From the NCBI RefSeq assembly GCF_025399195.1, contig NW_026252118.1:1-64000 (forward strand): a DNA stretch of 64,000 nucleotides. Direction: 5' to 3'. Source of the stretch: Umbelopsis ramanniana AG. Lineage: Eukaryota; Mucoromycota; Umbelopsidomycetes; Umbelopsidales; Umbelopsidaceae. The notes under the pieces were generated by a model. It saw nothing but the letters and a program-made list of their open reading frames with translations. It was not told where the DNA came from and ran no database searches. Both the position numbers and the translations under genes were made by a program. Positions 33,120 through 44,570 of the stretch are shown here, in pieces. Each line of letters opens with the position of its first letter. Positions within the stretch are counted from its first letter, which is position 1.

Positions 33120-36100
33120 TTAAGAGAATAAGCCGCCTCTGTGAAATTGAAAAGAACCAATTCATTGAAGAAAGGGAATGCTCGAGGTTAAGGACTGAGA
33201 CATGGAAACCACGATGCTTGGGAACCAACGTACCTGCTTTTAGTCACAAACGTCTTATTGAGTAATTGCAAGATTTTGCCGACGTCCAGTTGGACGTACT
33301 CCAAGTCAAGCAATTGGACATTATCTTGTTGCTTTTTTTTAATAAAAAAAAAAGAGGAAGATGAGTTTGTTTGCGCGATTCTCGGGTTAAAGGAAATATC
33401 ATATGGGGCTTGCCAGACATACCTTTTCCAAAAGATCATCCAGCTTGAGATCCATTTCAAGTATAGCCTTGTCTCGTCCCTTGTAGTGCAATGAGATAAT
33501 GAAAGTTCCGGGTATGGGGGATGTGATGGCGAAGTAAATGTTGGGTCGTCTAAAATACAACAGGCAGAAACATTGAGTGGTTGACACACTTAGATGTACT
33601 TTCCCACTGATACTTACCTGTTCTCTGGGACGTTGCTTTCGGCAATAACACCATCACGTTCCAACTGGTTATGGCTGAATTTCACAGGGCCCTGGAACTG
33701 TGTCTTGATGGGCTTTTTGGGTTGGCCATAAATCTCAACACCAATACCAACTGAACCCTTGCCACTTTTCTCTCCTCCTCCACTCTGCATTCGAACGTTT
33801 TGCAGATAGGCCTTGTAGCTCTCCAATTGAATGCGGAGATAGTTGTTGTGATCAAGAATGCTCTTGAAAACGGATTCAAGAGAGTCGATCTCCTGCATGA
33901 TCATTTCCTTCAGGTTACCGAGATGTGCCAACTCTTGTGTAATTTCTTCCACCAACAGCTTGTACCCGTCACGATGATCTACCACGCTAGCATCTTCCAG
34001 TTCGCGCAACATATCCTTGACTTTGATACCCTTTCGCACCAGCTGAGCGTCTTTGGTTGTAGCAGCTGTTTCCGCTATGTAGTCCAAATCAAGTTGAGAT
34101 TGCGATAAATGCGGTAGGGATCGGATAAGTTGGACATAAATGGCTTTGGTTTCCATGTAGAGGATGTCATTCTGTGTGATATTGTTTTCAGACATCAGCG
34201 CCGTTGTCAAATCTACAAGGTGAAAAAGACGTTAGCCAACGCTGTTCCAAGAGCATCCACCGCTATGACCGATGCTTACCCTGAATGGGAATCTCCCATC
34301 GACTGAAAAGTGGCAGCTCAATTCCCTTGTTGTCTTTTCGAGGCACTTGAGCCGGAGCATTGCCAGCTTCGACCAACAGAATTCTTAAATGATCTTTTTC
34401 CTTTGGTGCAAGGATTTCAACATGTTGTTGCAGAAGGGCGTGCGTATTGTAAATTTCGTTCAAAGTGATGTTAAGGAAAAGATCCTTCTTGGACAAGGCC
34501 ATATATTGATCCATCTCCAAAGACTCGTAAAAGTCACCAACTTCGCAAAGTTCGTTTAAAAACTTGTTGATCCTCTGCTTATTGTCGTCAACAAACGGAT
34601 TGGTGGGCAACATGTAAGATTCTTTTGCGTATGACGGCTTGTTGGCGAGATTCTGAAGCATCTTGGCAATCTGTAGGATAAATGTGTTGAATATCATTTT
34701 TCCTTCCGTCTCTGCTCTTTATGATCCCCTTACCATTGTCAAAGTTCTTCGTGGATGCTTGGCAGGAACGCCGTCAATGAGCATGTAAGCCTGTGGCGTG
34801 ACGATTGCCGGATTGATGAAACGCAAGAAGAAGAAACCACCGATGAGAGAGCAGATGGCAAAATCAGTTGCTTCAGGGTATTTTCTCTTTGTCAAAGATC
34901 GAATTTGTTTACAGATCCATCGAATACCATAGGGAACCTTATCCATGGAGTCCAGAATGGTGGCCAAAAAGGAGTTTGCGATTTCCATCAACATCTTAAT
35001 ACGTGGTTCAATAATAGCTCGCACATCGGGATTGGCGGATGCTACGTCGGTGGTAACGCTACGGGGAAGGTTAGGTGGCAGTTCACCTTTATCCTCTTCG
35101 ATCTGGTTGATCATTTGCTCATACACCTGTTGCATGAAATTGTTAGTCATGCACGCAAAACAAACAATTGGGCGATGGTATACTTAAACAGACCTTGAGT
35201 GGATTGATCTCCAAGTTGAGATCCTTATGCTCAATCAAACCATAAATCTTTTCTGCTAAAACCGATTTGAGGTACGATTGACCTGGGCCACGTCGCGTGT
35301 ACGTGGTCATCATGCGAGAGACTGGGGTATTGGCTCTAAGAAGCGAGCCAAATTCGGTGGAAGTTTCGAATTGCGCAGCAAGAACGTTCTAAAAGCGAAC
35401 CCAAAGTCAACATTTTGCTATTGCCGTAATTTTTCAAATGGAGTAGTGCCTTACCTGAAACATAGTGAGCAACAAATGCTCTTCACGACTTTCATACTGG
35501 TTACCGTATAAAGTGAACATGACCGTCTGAAGAAGGGTATCGATTTCAGATAAGCTAACCAGTCGGCACAGAGTTGCAATATGTCGTGGTTCACTTTGAA
35601 GTAAGAAAAACAGATTTGCATATTGCTGCATTTTTCGGTCGTCTGGATAATAGCCATTGTCTTCGTCATATTGTTCCTCCAAATGAGACACCATTTCATT
35701 TTGCTAAACGGCCAAATGCAACATCAGTGACAGGTCAAAGCGAAGTCTGATCCACAATCAATACTCACTTCGTCCAATGCCATTCTGTTTTGAATAAGTA
35801 AAGCAATGCGAGAGTCGAGATAACGTACATCTCGCTCCAACACAAAGTTCTTCTTTGACTGACCAGAGATCTTTGACTTCAAGTCTCGCAAACGGCGTTG
35901 AGCTGTTCGAGCGGATCAATAAGTGGGTAAGGTTCTTAAAAGATTCGATCCAATATAATATATACATTACCTTTTGCCAGCTCATCCTCGACTTCGACAT
36001 CTTGCTCAGCGGCCATAGAGTAAAAAGCTGAAACAGAGTAGCGCTTGGATGAGCGACCACCTTTTCGACTTGAATGGTGATTGTTGGCAGCAGCAGCGGC

Positions 36101-36181
36101 AACGGCTCTGCTCACGACATTGGAGCCGTTACCGCCAGGGTAGCCAGCCGATTGGACCATGACATTCTGCCTGTCCGCCAT
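33120..36181 (-). CDS. Ras GTPase-activating protein, Gap1/IQGAP type
   Basis: Ten exons (36181-35971, 35902-35769, 35703-35455, 35388-35194, 35126-34734, 34670-34280, 34212-33618, 33549-33423, 33331-33234, 33138-33120) give 803 residues. A helical N-terminal part is followed by the RasGAP domain: [19 protein letters not shown] with the arginine-finger region, then [19 protein letters not shown], the FLRFINPAI signature, and [17 protein letters not shown]. The C-terminal RasGAP_C region ([12 protein letters not shown] ... [18 protein letters not shown] ... [15 protein letters not shown]) is as in S. pombe Gap1 and IQGAPs. No calponin-homology or IQ motifs are present. It should switch off Ras. 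The exon 4 donor GTCTGT is atypical. Confidence 0.9.
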
Positions 36182-36884
36182 GATGTGTCAGGAGAACGAG
36201 AAACGCTATTCGTTCAGAACAACGTTGCACAAAATTCGAAAATACTGCTCGGTTTTTTTGGCAGGCAGATTCAAGTCCAGCCTCCTCCCAGCATTTGGCT
36301 TTTAACGCCTGCAAAGGACGCTGTATTTTTGAAGTACTTCTACTCCAGCCCATTGCAATGGAATTCATCCAGACTCTGGTTCTTGTTCTGTACTTTCGTT
36401 CCAATATGAACCACGCTCCTTGATAAGCCGCCAGCCACCACCTGCGCGTGGCTAACAAGTCATGCAAACATCATGCACGCCATATCAACTTAAAAGCTAC
36501 GAAGGGATGTTTTTGTTGTTTCATTGCAAGTTTGATGCTTGCTGAGCCATCAGTACACGTCTTTTCTACTAGGCTACTTCGAACGCTCGGACCCAGTATT
36601 TCATGCGTCCACGTGTACATTGCGAATTTATATAATGCCAGAACAAACCCCGTTCAAGCAACGACGTGCCCCTATATCAACGACACCCTTAGAAAGCTAG
36701 CCAAAAGTCAAAGTTAGAGCCGAATCACGTCAGGTTAGCAGTTGCTGATCAAGTTGCAACATGATGAGAGCAACAATCACACAGAATAGCCAAATAAAAT
36801 AATAAAGTCAACACAGTTCTTGATGTATATATTTTTATTTTAAATGAAAACCCCCCATTAGAGAGCCTTATTTTTACAATATGC
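36182..36884. other. RasGAP promoter / RPL12 downstream
   Basis: About 700 nt upstream of the minus-strand RasGAP start. Contains short open frames without family features. No RNA gene recognised. Confidence 0.4.
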
Positions 36885-37552
36885 TTATTTCTCGGGGACC
36901 TCGACTTCACCAGCGTCAATGGCATCACCAAGATCCTTGGGGTTTTGGCCATCGACAGTGCAGCCAACGGAGAAAGCAGTACCAAGAATTTCCTTGACGG
37001 TACCCTTAAGCTCACGGGCAAGAGACTTGTAACGCATAGTGCGGGCAATCTCAATAACATCATCGAGGGAGATGTTGCCAGAGTGCTTGACTAAAAGAGA
37101 CGAGGGGATGAATACAAGATATACAAATCATATCGTATAATTACAAAGTACATACCGTTCTTCTCCTTCTTGCGATCACGCGGGGGCTCCTTAAGAGCTC
37201 TGATGACCAAGGAAGAGGCAGAGGGAACAACGGAGACCTGAGCCTGACGGTTCTGGATAGTCAATTGGACAGTGACACGGAGACCCTTCCAGTCAGCAGT
37301 GCCCTTGGCAATGTCTTCTCCGACCTTCTTAGGAGAGAGACCGAGAGGACCAATCTTGGGGGCGAGAGCGCTGGAAGCACCAACCTATAAAGCGTAAGAA
37401 TGAATGAAAGTTGAAGAGAGGATGAATTAATGTCATTGGAAATGCAATGTTGAATGTCGGTTTTGAAAAAAATGTCGAATGCTACGTACTTCACCACCAG
37501 TGGCACGGAGAGTGATGATCTTTATTTCGGTGGGGTCGACCTTAGGGGGCAT
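36885..37552 (-). CDS. RPL12: 60S ribosomal protein L12 (uL11)
   Basis: Three exons (37552-37490, 37384-37156, 37090-36885) give 165 residues, the exact length of fungal and animal L12. [60 protein letters not shown] and the C-terminal [18 protein letters not shown] are diagnostic. The protein forms the stalk base of the large subunit with the GTPase-associated rRNA. Codon choice is strongly biased, as for a highly expressed gene. Confidence 0.97.
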
Positions 37553-38099
37553 CTAATGGATGGAACATGTCAGTATGGCCGTGACATCGCTTGGATGCAA
37601 TGGATGGATATACGATACCTTGGAGCACGGTAAAAGAGGGATCCATACATTGCCGTGGTATCCAGCTGAAATTAGCAGTGAGTTGAAACCCCGCGCACGT
37701 ATGAAAGCCCAAGCTTGGGTCTTGTCAGTTTTTTGAAACCGGCATCACTTTCAGTTGAAGCAAATAGGATGCCATAGATCAAACTATTGATTGTTACTGG
37801 CTTCGACATGATTCCAGTATCACATACTTGTGAACTCTACCGCACCGCTTCGCATTTCATGTGCTAAAAGCGTAACAGTATACCAGATAACCACAACATC
37901 ATCAGCCATACTAATTGTAAAAAACGGGACAGGTTATTGTTTTATAATTCGAATCTAATGGGGTTTTTTTTTTGTGTTGAAAGGGCAAGAAGAGAAATGA
38001 CAGCTTTATACATTGCACAACGGAAAATAAGCGAAATTATGAGAATAAAAGATTGGTGAAAGGATGCGAAGAGGAGTGACTTGACTGAAAATCCTCAAT
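37553..38099. other. RPL12 promoter / NOP56 downstream
   Basis: About 550 nt holding the promoter of RPL12 and the 3' leader of NOP56. A leader intron for RPL12 is possible but not proven. No gene seen. Confidence 0.4.
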
Positions 38100-39876
38100 C
38101 TAATCCTTGTTCTTCTTCTTCTTTTCCTTCTTCTCCTTCTTCTCCTGTAAGAGTAAAAAGGTCAGTATACTGTTGGTTACTAAATCACATCATGAAAGCG
38201 GCAATTACCTTCTTTTCCTTCTTTTCCTTCTTCTCAGTTTCTTCCTTCTTCTCCTTCTTCTGCTTCTTCTTGGGAGCCTCATCGGCATCATCAGCAGAAC
38301 GCTTCTTAGCGGGCTTGGCATCAGTAACTTCCTCATCATCGTCATCCTCATCAGCAAGGGAATCCATAACAGCTTGCATGGCTTCAGAGTTCTTGCTGGG
38401 AGTGGCACCAGTGTCATAGAAGTTCAAGCGGTCCTCAACTTGTTGCTTCAAAGCCTCACCAAACTTGGAAGTGGGCTTGTCGTTGAAGCAATCAATTCTG
38501 GAGGCAATGGTACACTTGTTGGCAAGGAATCGAGAGATACGACCCTTGTTCTTGGCACCAGCACGGCCAATGAAGGATGAGTGGTAGATGAGACCATACT
38601 TGGGGGTGTTACCCTTGGTCTTGAGGGCACGGAAAAGAGCCTTTTCAGCACCAAGAATTTGGACAGTGGAAGCAGGGTACTTTGAGAGGTTGGTGAGGGA
38701 ACCAGCGTGTGAGATGAGACGAGCACCAACTTGTTCACCAATCAAAGCAGACAAGTTAGGGGCAACGTAGTGCATTTTCGTGATCAAGTAAGCGTGGAGC
38801 TTCTTGCGGTATTCAGCAAGGCTGATAACACGGTCAGCAAAGTTCTCAATGTTGATCATGTCAATATCGGAAATGTCAGTTCCCATGGACGCTCGTGCAG
38901 CGTCGAGAATTTGTTTGGCAGTGGATTCATCACCATCAAGAAGTTCGGCCATACTGTCCAATTGCTCTTCACTCAAGTTAGACTTGTTACGGATGAGCTT
39001 AGCGAGCTTAGCATATTGGTAGTTGTCATTGACAATCTTGACCAACTCGGGGAAATGCCATGAGTACCATTCTCTGCAATAGCGTGAATAAGAAGTGTAA
39101 GAATAGGGTCTTCCTTTCATGTGCTACTTGGGATCACTGTAATTACCTGACGCGCATAGCGAATGTGTTGACGTCCTTGTCAAGCTGATCAAGAAGAGCA
39201 ATAGCTTGGATGATCATGTTGTCAGAACGGTTGACGTTGAACTTAACCTTAGCACGGGAATAACTGTGACCAAGACCGAGCTGAGCTCTCTCCAAGTCAC
39301 CTTCCTTGAGCTGTGCAAGGAGCTTGTCGGCCCACAAACGGATACCACGGACAAGTTCTTGAACCATCTCGTCAGAGCTGCAATCGTAGCCCATTTCGGC
39401 CTTGATAGCACCAGCGAAGTTCTTCTCGGAAACACCGAGTTCAACCTTGTTCTTCTTGCTGGGCTTGGGGAGGTTCATTTCCAAAAAGGCCTTCAAGGAA
39501 GGGTTGACGACGGCTATTAGAAAAAAAAAATTTGAAGCACCACGGGTTAGATCTATGCCAGACGAAAGTGACCATTGTTTTCAGGGTGAACTATACCTTC
39601 AGAAACGTCGTTAGCGTTTTCGAGAGCATCGGCAGCGTTCTTGAATGGTGAGAAAGACTTGAGCTTGATCATCTTTCCGAACTTGGGGAGGTCAAGGACA
39701 GTTTGTTGAACCTCTTCGAGCTTAGATCCAATCTCTTCGGATTGCAAACGCTCGAACAAGGCATAGCCTGAAGCTGTTTCAAAAAGAACGTAATTGACCT
39801 GGAATGGAAGAGGTTAGCGTTGAACTGATCGTTGGTTAACTATGAGTTTGCTGTTGAATGTTCTTGTATTTACCAT
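38100..39876 (-). CDS. NOP56: Box C/D snoRNP core protein Nop56
   Basis: Five exons (39876-39874, 39798-39597, 39513-39147, 39073-38209, 38144-38100) give 493 residues. The first coding exon is just ATG; the second begins [18 protein letters not shown]. The NOP5 N-terminal and Nop domains are clear: [115 protein letters not shown]. The tail is Asp/Glu then Lys-Lys-Glu repeats. The [14 protein letters not shown] version separates it from Nop58. It guides rRNA 2'-O-methylation with fibrillarin. Confidence 0.95.
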
Positions 39877-40018
39877 TTGACAACCGCGAAGAAGTATAAA
39901 GGAAACAAACTTTTTTTTTTTTTTCCTCTCCTCACAAAGTTGAGCAAAAATTTTCAAGACATTTCAAAGAGCAAACTTGATGTAGGCTGGTACGTGACGT
40001 CACATTAGGACTTCTTTT

Positions 40019-40258
40019 TTACAGAAGCACTCCATACTTCTTGATTTGAGAAAGCAATTGCCTCAATTTTGAATGGAGGGATATTGTATAGATAGGAAGT
40101 CTTTTAGAATGATAATCAAAGCAATTCATTAAAGTAAAGAGGTATTTTTGGGATACGACAGGTTTGGGATCTCGGTCACGCTGTGCCTGGACTTCATACA
40201 ACTCAGCCAAAGCCACCATATCGTAAACCTCTATTGTTCTTTCGTGCAAGTCCGACAT
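40019..40258 (-). CDS. Possible 79-residue protein head-to-head with PBP1
   Basis: Open frame from ATG 40258 to TAA 40019 in the gap between NOP56 and PBP1, so it is not a shadow of a known gene over most of its length. It begins MSDLHERTIEVYDMVALAEL and ends LRQLLSQIKKYGVLL. The composition is helical and well mixed, unlike random AT-rich frames. Its start codon shares the CATG at 40256-40259 with the PBP1 start on the other strand. I do not recognise it. It may be chance or a genuine small gene. Confidence 0.35.
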   Translation of the reverse strand: MSDLHERTIEVYDMVALAELYEVQAQRDRDPKPVVSQKYLFTLMNCFDYHSKRLPIYTISLHSKLRQLLSQIKKYGVLL

Positions 40259-43200
40259 GGCCTTCAACAACGTGAAGCAACAGGGCAAAAAACAAGACAT
40301 GCCCTTCCAAAAGCAAAACACGAGGTAGATCATTTAACTCTGTTCAATTTATTTTCTTGGCTAGTTGATCGATGCAAACGTGATGGTCCCAATGGTGCAA
40401 CCTACCATCGCGCATGGCCTACCATGGTTGATTCAGCATTATTGACTTGAAATCCTTAATATAGCCGTGGAGGTGGTAAGAAGTGGAACAATAATGGCCC
40501 TGGTGGTAGTCGCGCCAGCTCACTTCAGGGAAGCGGAAGTAACAATACCAGTGGTCATTCTTCACCTGTCTCCCCTGCCCCATCTTCACCGTCGATAGCC
40601 GACTCTCGACCTAATACCTCTGGTCCCAGTGAAAGCGATGCTGGTTCTCATCACATGCACGATAGGATGCTTTTCCTTTTGGCTAATTTAGTTGTAAGTA
40701 TATGCGTATGGTCGCTACCGCTCGTATACCCAGGTTTTCGCACGGACTGCCTAACACCGTAATCCTAGGGATTGAACGTGCAAGTGAAGACGAAGGACGG
40801 TACTGAATTTGAGGGTTTATTCCATGCAGCTACTACTTCTAGTGAATTGGCTATTGTCCTTAAGCTGGCTCGCAAGATTCACAAGGCTAGCCAAAAAACT
40901 GCAGAGACTGATAAGACCAACCCAAACGCCACCGTTACCACGATGATTATTCAAGCCAAGGATTTGATTGAAATCACAGCTGTTGACGTTGACTTCAATG
41001 CCGCGACTAAACCTTTGGTTGATAAAGACAGTAAGTAACAAATAAGATAAAGTTTTCTCAAAACTTCTATTATCCCTCTCATTAATCTCTACTTGTCCTC
41101 TTTCCTCTCCCCGCCGCCGCTCTAAAAGCCTTCAAGACCGATGTTGACATCAGTGGAAGAGGATCTGACATTCGCGAGCGCGAATTACACCGATGGAACC
41201 CAGAAGTTCACTCCAGCGATGATTTGAAGGGATTGGAGGATGCTGATACATTTGGAGATACTACCACTGTCAACTGGGATCAATTTGCCGCCAACGAGAA
41301 GCTGTTTGGATTGAAAACCAACTTTGATGAAGAGATTTACACGACTAGATTGGATCGATCAGCTCCTGACTATAAGACTCGTGAGAAACGCGCAGCGGAA
41401 ATGGCGGCTGAAATTCAAAAGGTATGTAGTACACTTAAGGTCGATCATGCGTTATACTTGAACCGCGTCATTAAGCCTTCTGTACGTGACAGAGCGCAAG
41501 TACCAATGTTCACGTTATGGAAGAGAGAGGCGCTCAGATGGATGACAGCGGAATGGATGAGGAAGATCGATATGGTGCAGTTGTACGCGATATCAATCCC
41601 AACAAATACATGCCTCCTGCCCTGCGAAAGCAGATGCAACAACAGAAACAGGCTGGCAAGACCGATACTGCTTCTGGAAGTGAATCTCCTGACGGAAAAT
41701 CAGATTCTAAGAAGACTCGTAGCGATAATCCATTGCAAAAGTTGTCTACTAGCAATCTTCCAAAGACTGGAGCGTCACCTTCGCCTGTCAGCAATTTAGG
41801 AAATATGAGATCCGATGCTGCTGGTGTTCGTGGAAAGGTATCAGCCAATAACAAGGTACGGTATTACATTCTGCAAGAACATCAAAGTAGCACGTATCAC
41901 TTAACTATGCTAACGGATGACTTTTTGCTTCTTGAAACAGGGTGGTGATAATAGTCAAAACCGTAAACCTATCGAGGCAGAGATTGCCAACACTTTCCGC
42001 CAATTCGCTATGGTAGAAAAGGATAAACTCAATGCTAAGAAGCAGGCTCTGCAAAAGAAGGAAAAGGATGGTCGACTTGCCGACTTGATGAAGTTCCACC
42101 AAACGTTCAAACTCAATGTACCTGTCCCTCCTGATCTTGTACCTTTGCTGTCGAAGACCAAGGTATCTCCTTCAGACAGTGAAGAGAGTCCAAAGTTAGA
42201 AGAAAAAACTGTTGCTGAAGAGACTAAGGTTGTTGAAGCGGAGCAAAAGCAGCCTGTGAAGGAAGCTGCCAAAGTCAGTCCCCCCGCCGAGCCTGTTGCA
42301 AAGCCTGCAGAGAAAGCTGTCAGCACACCTATCGCGAAGGAAACCAGCAAGCCAACTACCGAAACAAAACCCAAATCCACCTCTAGTTTCAAATTCAATG
42401 TCAAGGCATCAGAATTTAAGCCCAATCCTTCTGCACCAGCTTTTGTTCCGGTATGTGGTAGACGAGTTATTGGTTGTGCCTTATATAACGCTACGTTTGA
42501 TTGTTAACATTCTCTATGCACAATAGGGTGGCGCTGCCAAAGCATCAAATGATCTGCCAGGAAGCAAAAAACAACATGTACATGTTAGCTCACTCACGCT
42601 CACTGAGGCATTTGTTCCGCCATCAGCAAAAGACAAGCATGTCAAACCAGACTCTGTTGGTAGGTGTTCGGAGCAAATACATTAAATGAAAGCAATCGAC
42701 TAACATAGGCATTTAGGACCTACTTGGCCATACGGTAGCAAGTCTTATACGCACCAAATGCATCAGTATTCTGGATATGAAGAGGATGTGTATCAAGGTG
42801 CTTCACCACAGAACTATCCTTACAACTATCCTTACAGATATGCTCAGGTAGGAATTCATACATCATTCAACATGACTTGACTAGGCTATTGATACACTAC
42901 ATTACATCTTAAGTATGTTCCCGGTATGCCACCTGTTCCAGTTCAACAACCAGGCATGTCTTATATGAATCCTCAGGTAACTATTACTTCGTTCTTCATA
43001 TACTTGCTCAACAGATAAACTATGTTGCTTACTCTTTCTCCAGTTCGTGACACCCAATATGGCCTATTCTACCGGTGGTATGCCAAATGCCGCCCCATCT
43101 TTCAGTCCTCAAATGGCCAATGTGCCTGCACGTAAGTAAACGAGAGACTAATTCAAAAGTGAGAGGCGCGTTTTTTAATAATGTGTTCTGGAAAAAGATG

Positions 43201-43603
43201 GTCAACCATACCCTCAAGGATTTAATTCACCACAACGTAACAATATGGGTCCCCAAGGCATGCCACCTCATCAGATATATCAATATCAAGGCGGACCTCG
43301 AGGTAAGGAAGCATTCGTCAAAACTTTTTGAGAAAGTCCATACGCTCATGCACTGGTTTAGGTGGCCCAATGATGATGAGATACCCTCCTGAGATGGTTT
43401 CTCCTAATATGAGTCCAACACCCGTCATGATGCAACCCGGCCAACAACATTCCACTCCACCACCAATGCACCCACAAGCTCCCATGCCACAACGACCCTC
43501 TGGTATGGAAAGCGGAGGCAGGTCACCCTACACTTCTCCCCAGAATTTAACTCCAACCATGTCACCCCAGTCTAATGCTAATGCAACGTCTCCAAGAGCT
43601 TAA
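40257..43603 (+). CDS. PBP1: Ataxin-2 / Pbp1 stress-granule RNA-binding protein
   Basis: Twelve exons (first 40257-40324, last 43362-43603) splice in frame to 828 residues. A short Gly/Ser-rich start leads to an LSm domain (MLFLLANLVGLNVQVKTKDG ... EFEGLFHAATTSSELAIVLK). The LsmAD domain follows (FKTDVDISGRGSDIRERELH, NEKLFGLKTNFDEEIYTTRL). A PAM2 motif, KFNVKASEFKPNPSAPAF (near 42390-42440), should bind the MLLE domain of poly(A)-binding protein. The C-terminal half is Pro/Gln/Met-rich, including GPTWPYGSKSY, and likely disordered. The family controls poly(A) length and stress granules. Identity is secure. Confidence 0.94.
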
Positions 43604-44037
43604 GCGTATTTGCTGCAGCTATAACTTCCCTATCTTTGCTCCCAAGTCACTGTAAATTTATACATGTCATCAACACAACACCGTCCCCGCTCCTTCTTGC
43701 CTAGAGACAGGTATCTAATATTTGATTCTAGTTACTATCTCGCAGATGAAAAGTCCCACCCAAAAAAAACAATATAACAGAAAGTTCATAAAAAAATAAA
43801 TATAATATTATAACATCGAGATCGTTTTCTGACGGCTCCTGCTAACCCGCCGGGATTGGCATGAAGAAGGCATACGGTCTCCAACATGCACGTAGCCAGT
43901 TCCATAATGCCACTGTGGGGGACAATACACAAAACGTGGATCTGAGGGTACTGATAGAAGCCATTAGCTGTGTGGAGCCGCGTCTATCGAAGTACGGGGC
44001 TACAGAAAGTCTCTCCAAGCATTCTTAGGTGCAAAAT
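43604..44037. other. 3' region between PBP1 and small gene
   Basis: AT-rich 3' leaders; no further gene seen. Confidence 0.35.
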
Positions 44038-44421
44038 CTATTGTGGTGCAGGGCGAGGGAGAGCTGGTATAATGTAATTGTTGTTCTTGGATAGACGTTG
44101 AGCATAGAACCCAGCAGATGTGGCCTGCGACTGGGCATAAACCGCTTTCATGTTTTGTTTCATGTTGTTCTCCTCTGCATGCCTACGAACGTTCTGATTT
44201 GAAGCGGATTAGTGAGATACAAGGGATATCATGCTAGCCACTTTCATAAGCTCATTCACCTCATCAATCAGTTTCGACATCTCTTTAGCTGGCGGACCAA
44301 ACGGTAAACGGGAAATAACAGGCTCATTTCTACTATTACCATAAATACTCTATTATGAACTGAACGAATAGCTACACCATAAACGTGTTTCAAACTACCT
44401 TTGTGGAGTACGTGAATACAT
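44038..44421 (-). CDS. Hypothetical 82-residue protein, three exons
   Basis: Exons 44421-44399, 44329-44260 and 44193-44038 join in frame (phases 2 and 0) to 82 residues beginning MYSRTPQRNEPVISRLPFGP and ending FYAQRLSKNNNYIIPALPRP plus APQ. The middle, KEMSKLIDENVRRHAEENNM, is a probable helix or coiled coil. Each intron has consensus GT-AG borders, and coding continuity through three exons is hard to get by chance. I do not recognise the family. It is divergent from the TPX2-like gene at 44571, sharing a 149-nt promoter. A small scaffold subunit is one idea, unproven. Confidence 0.6.
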
Positions 44422-44570
44422 TGCTGTAAAGAGCGATCTGGCCTGGCCTGAGCCTGATTGCAGCCATACAGACGGCTAGAAACCACGTGATTTATACCTT
44501 GAAACAAGGAGCGGCCTTCAAGTCAAAATGTCGGCCAGAACCGTTTTCTCGACAACCCCTCCCGCTGCTC

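Noticed and set aside
38107-38580. Phe/Leu/Ser-rich plus-strand frame opposite NOP56
   Set aside because: Antisense of the Lys-Lys-Glu tail of NOP56.
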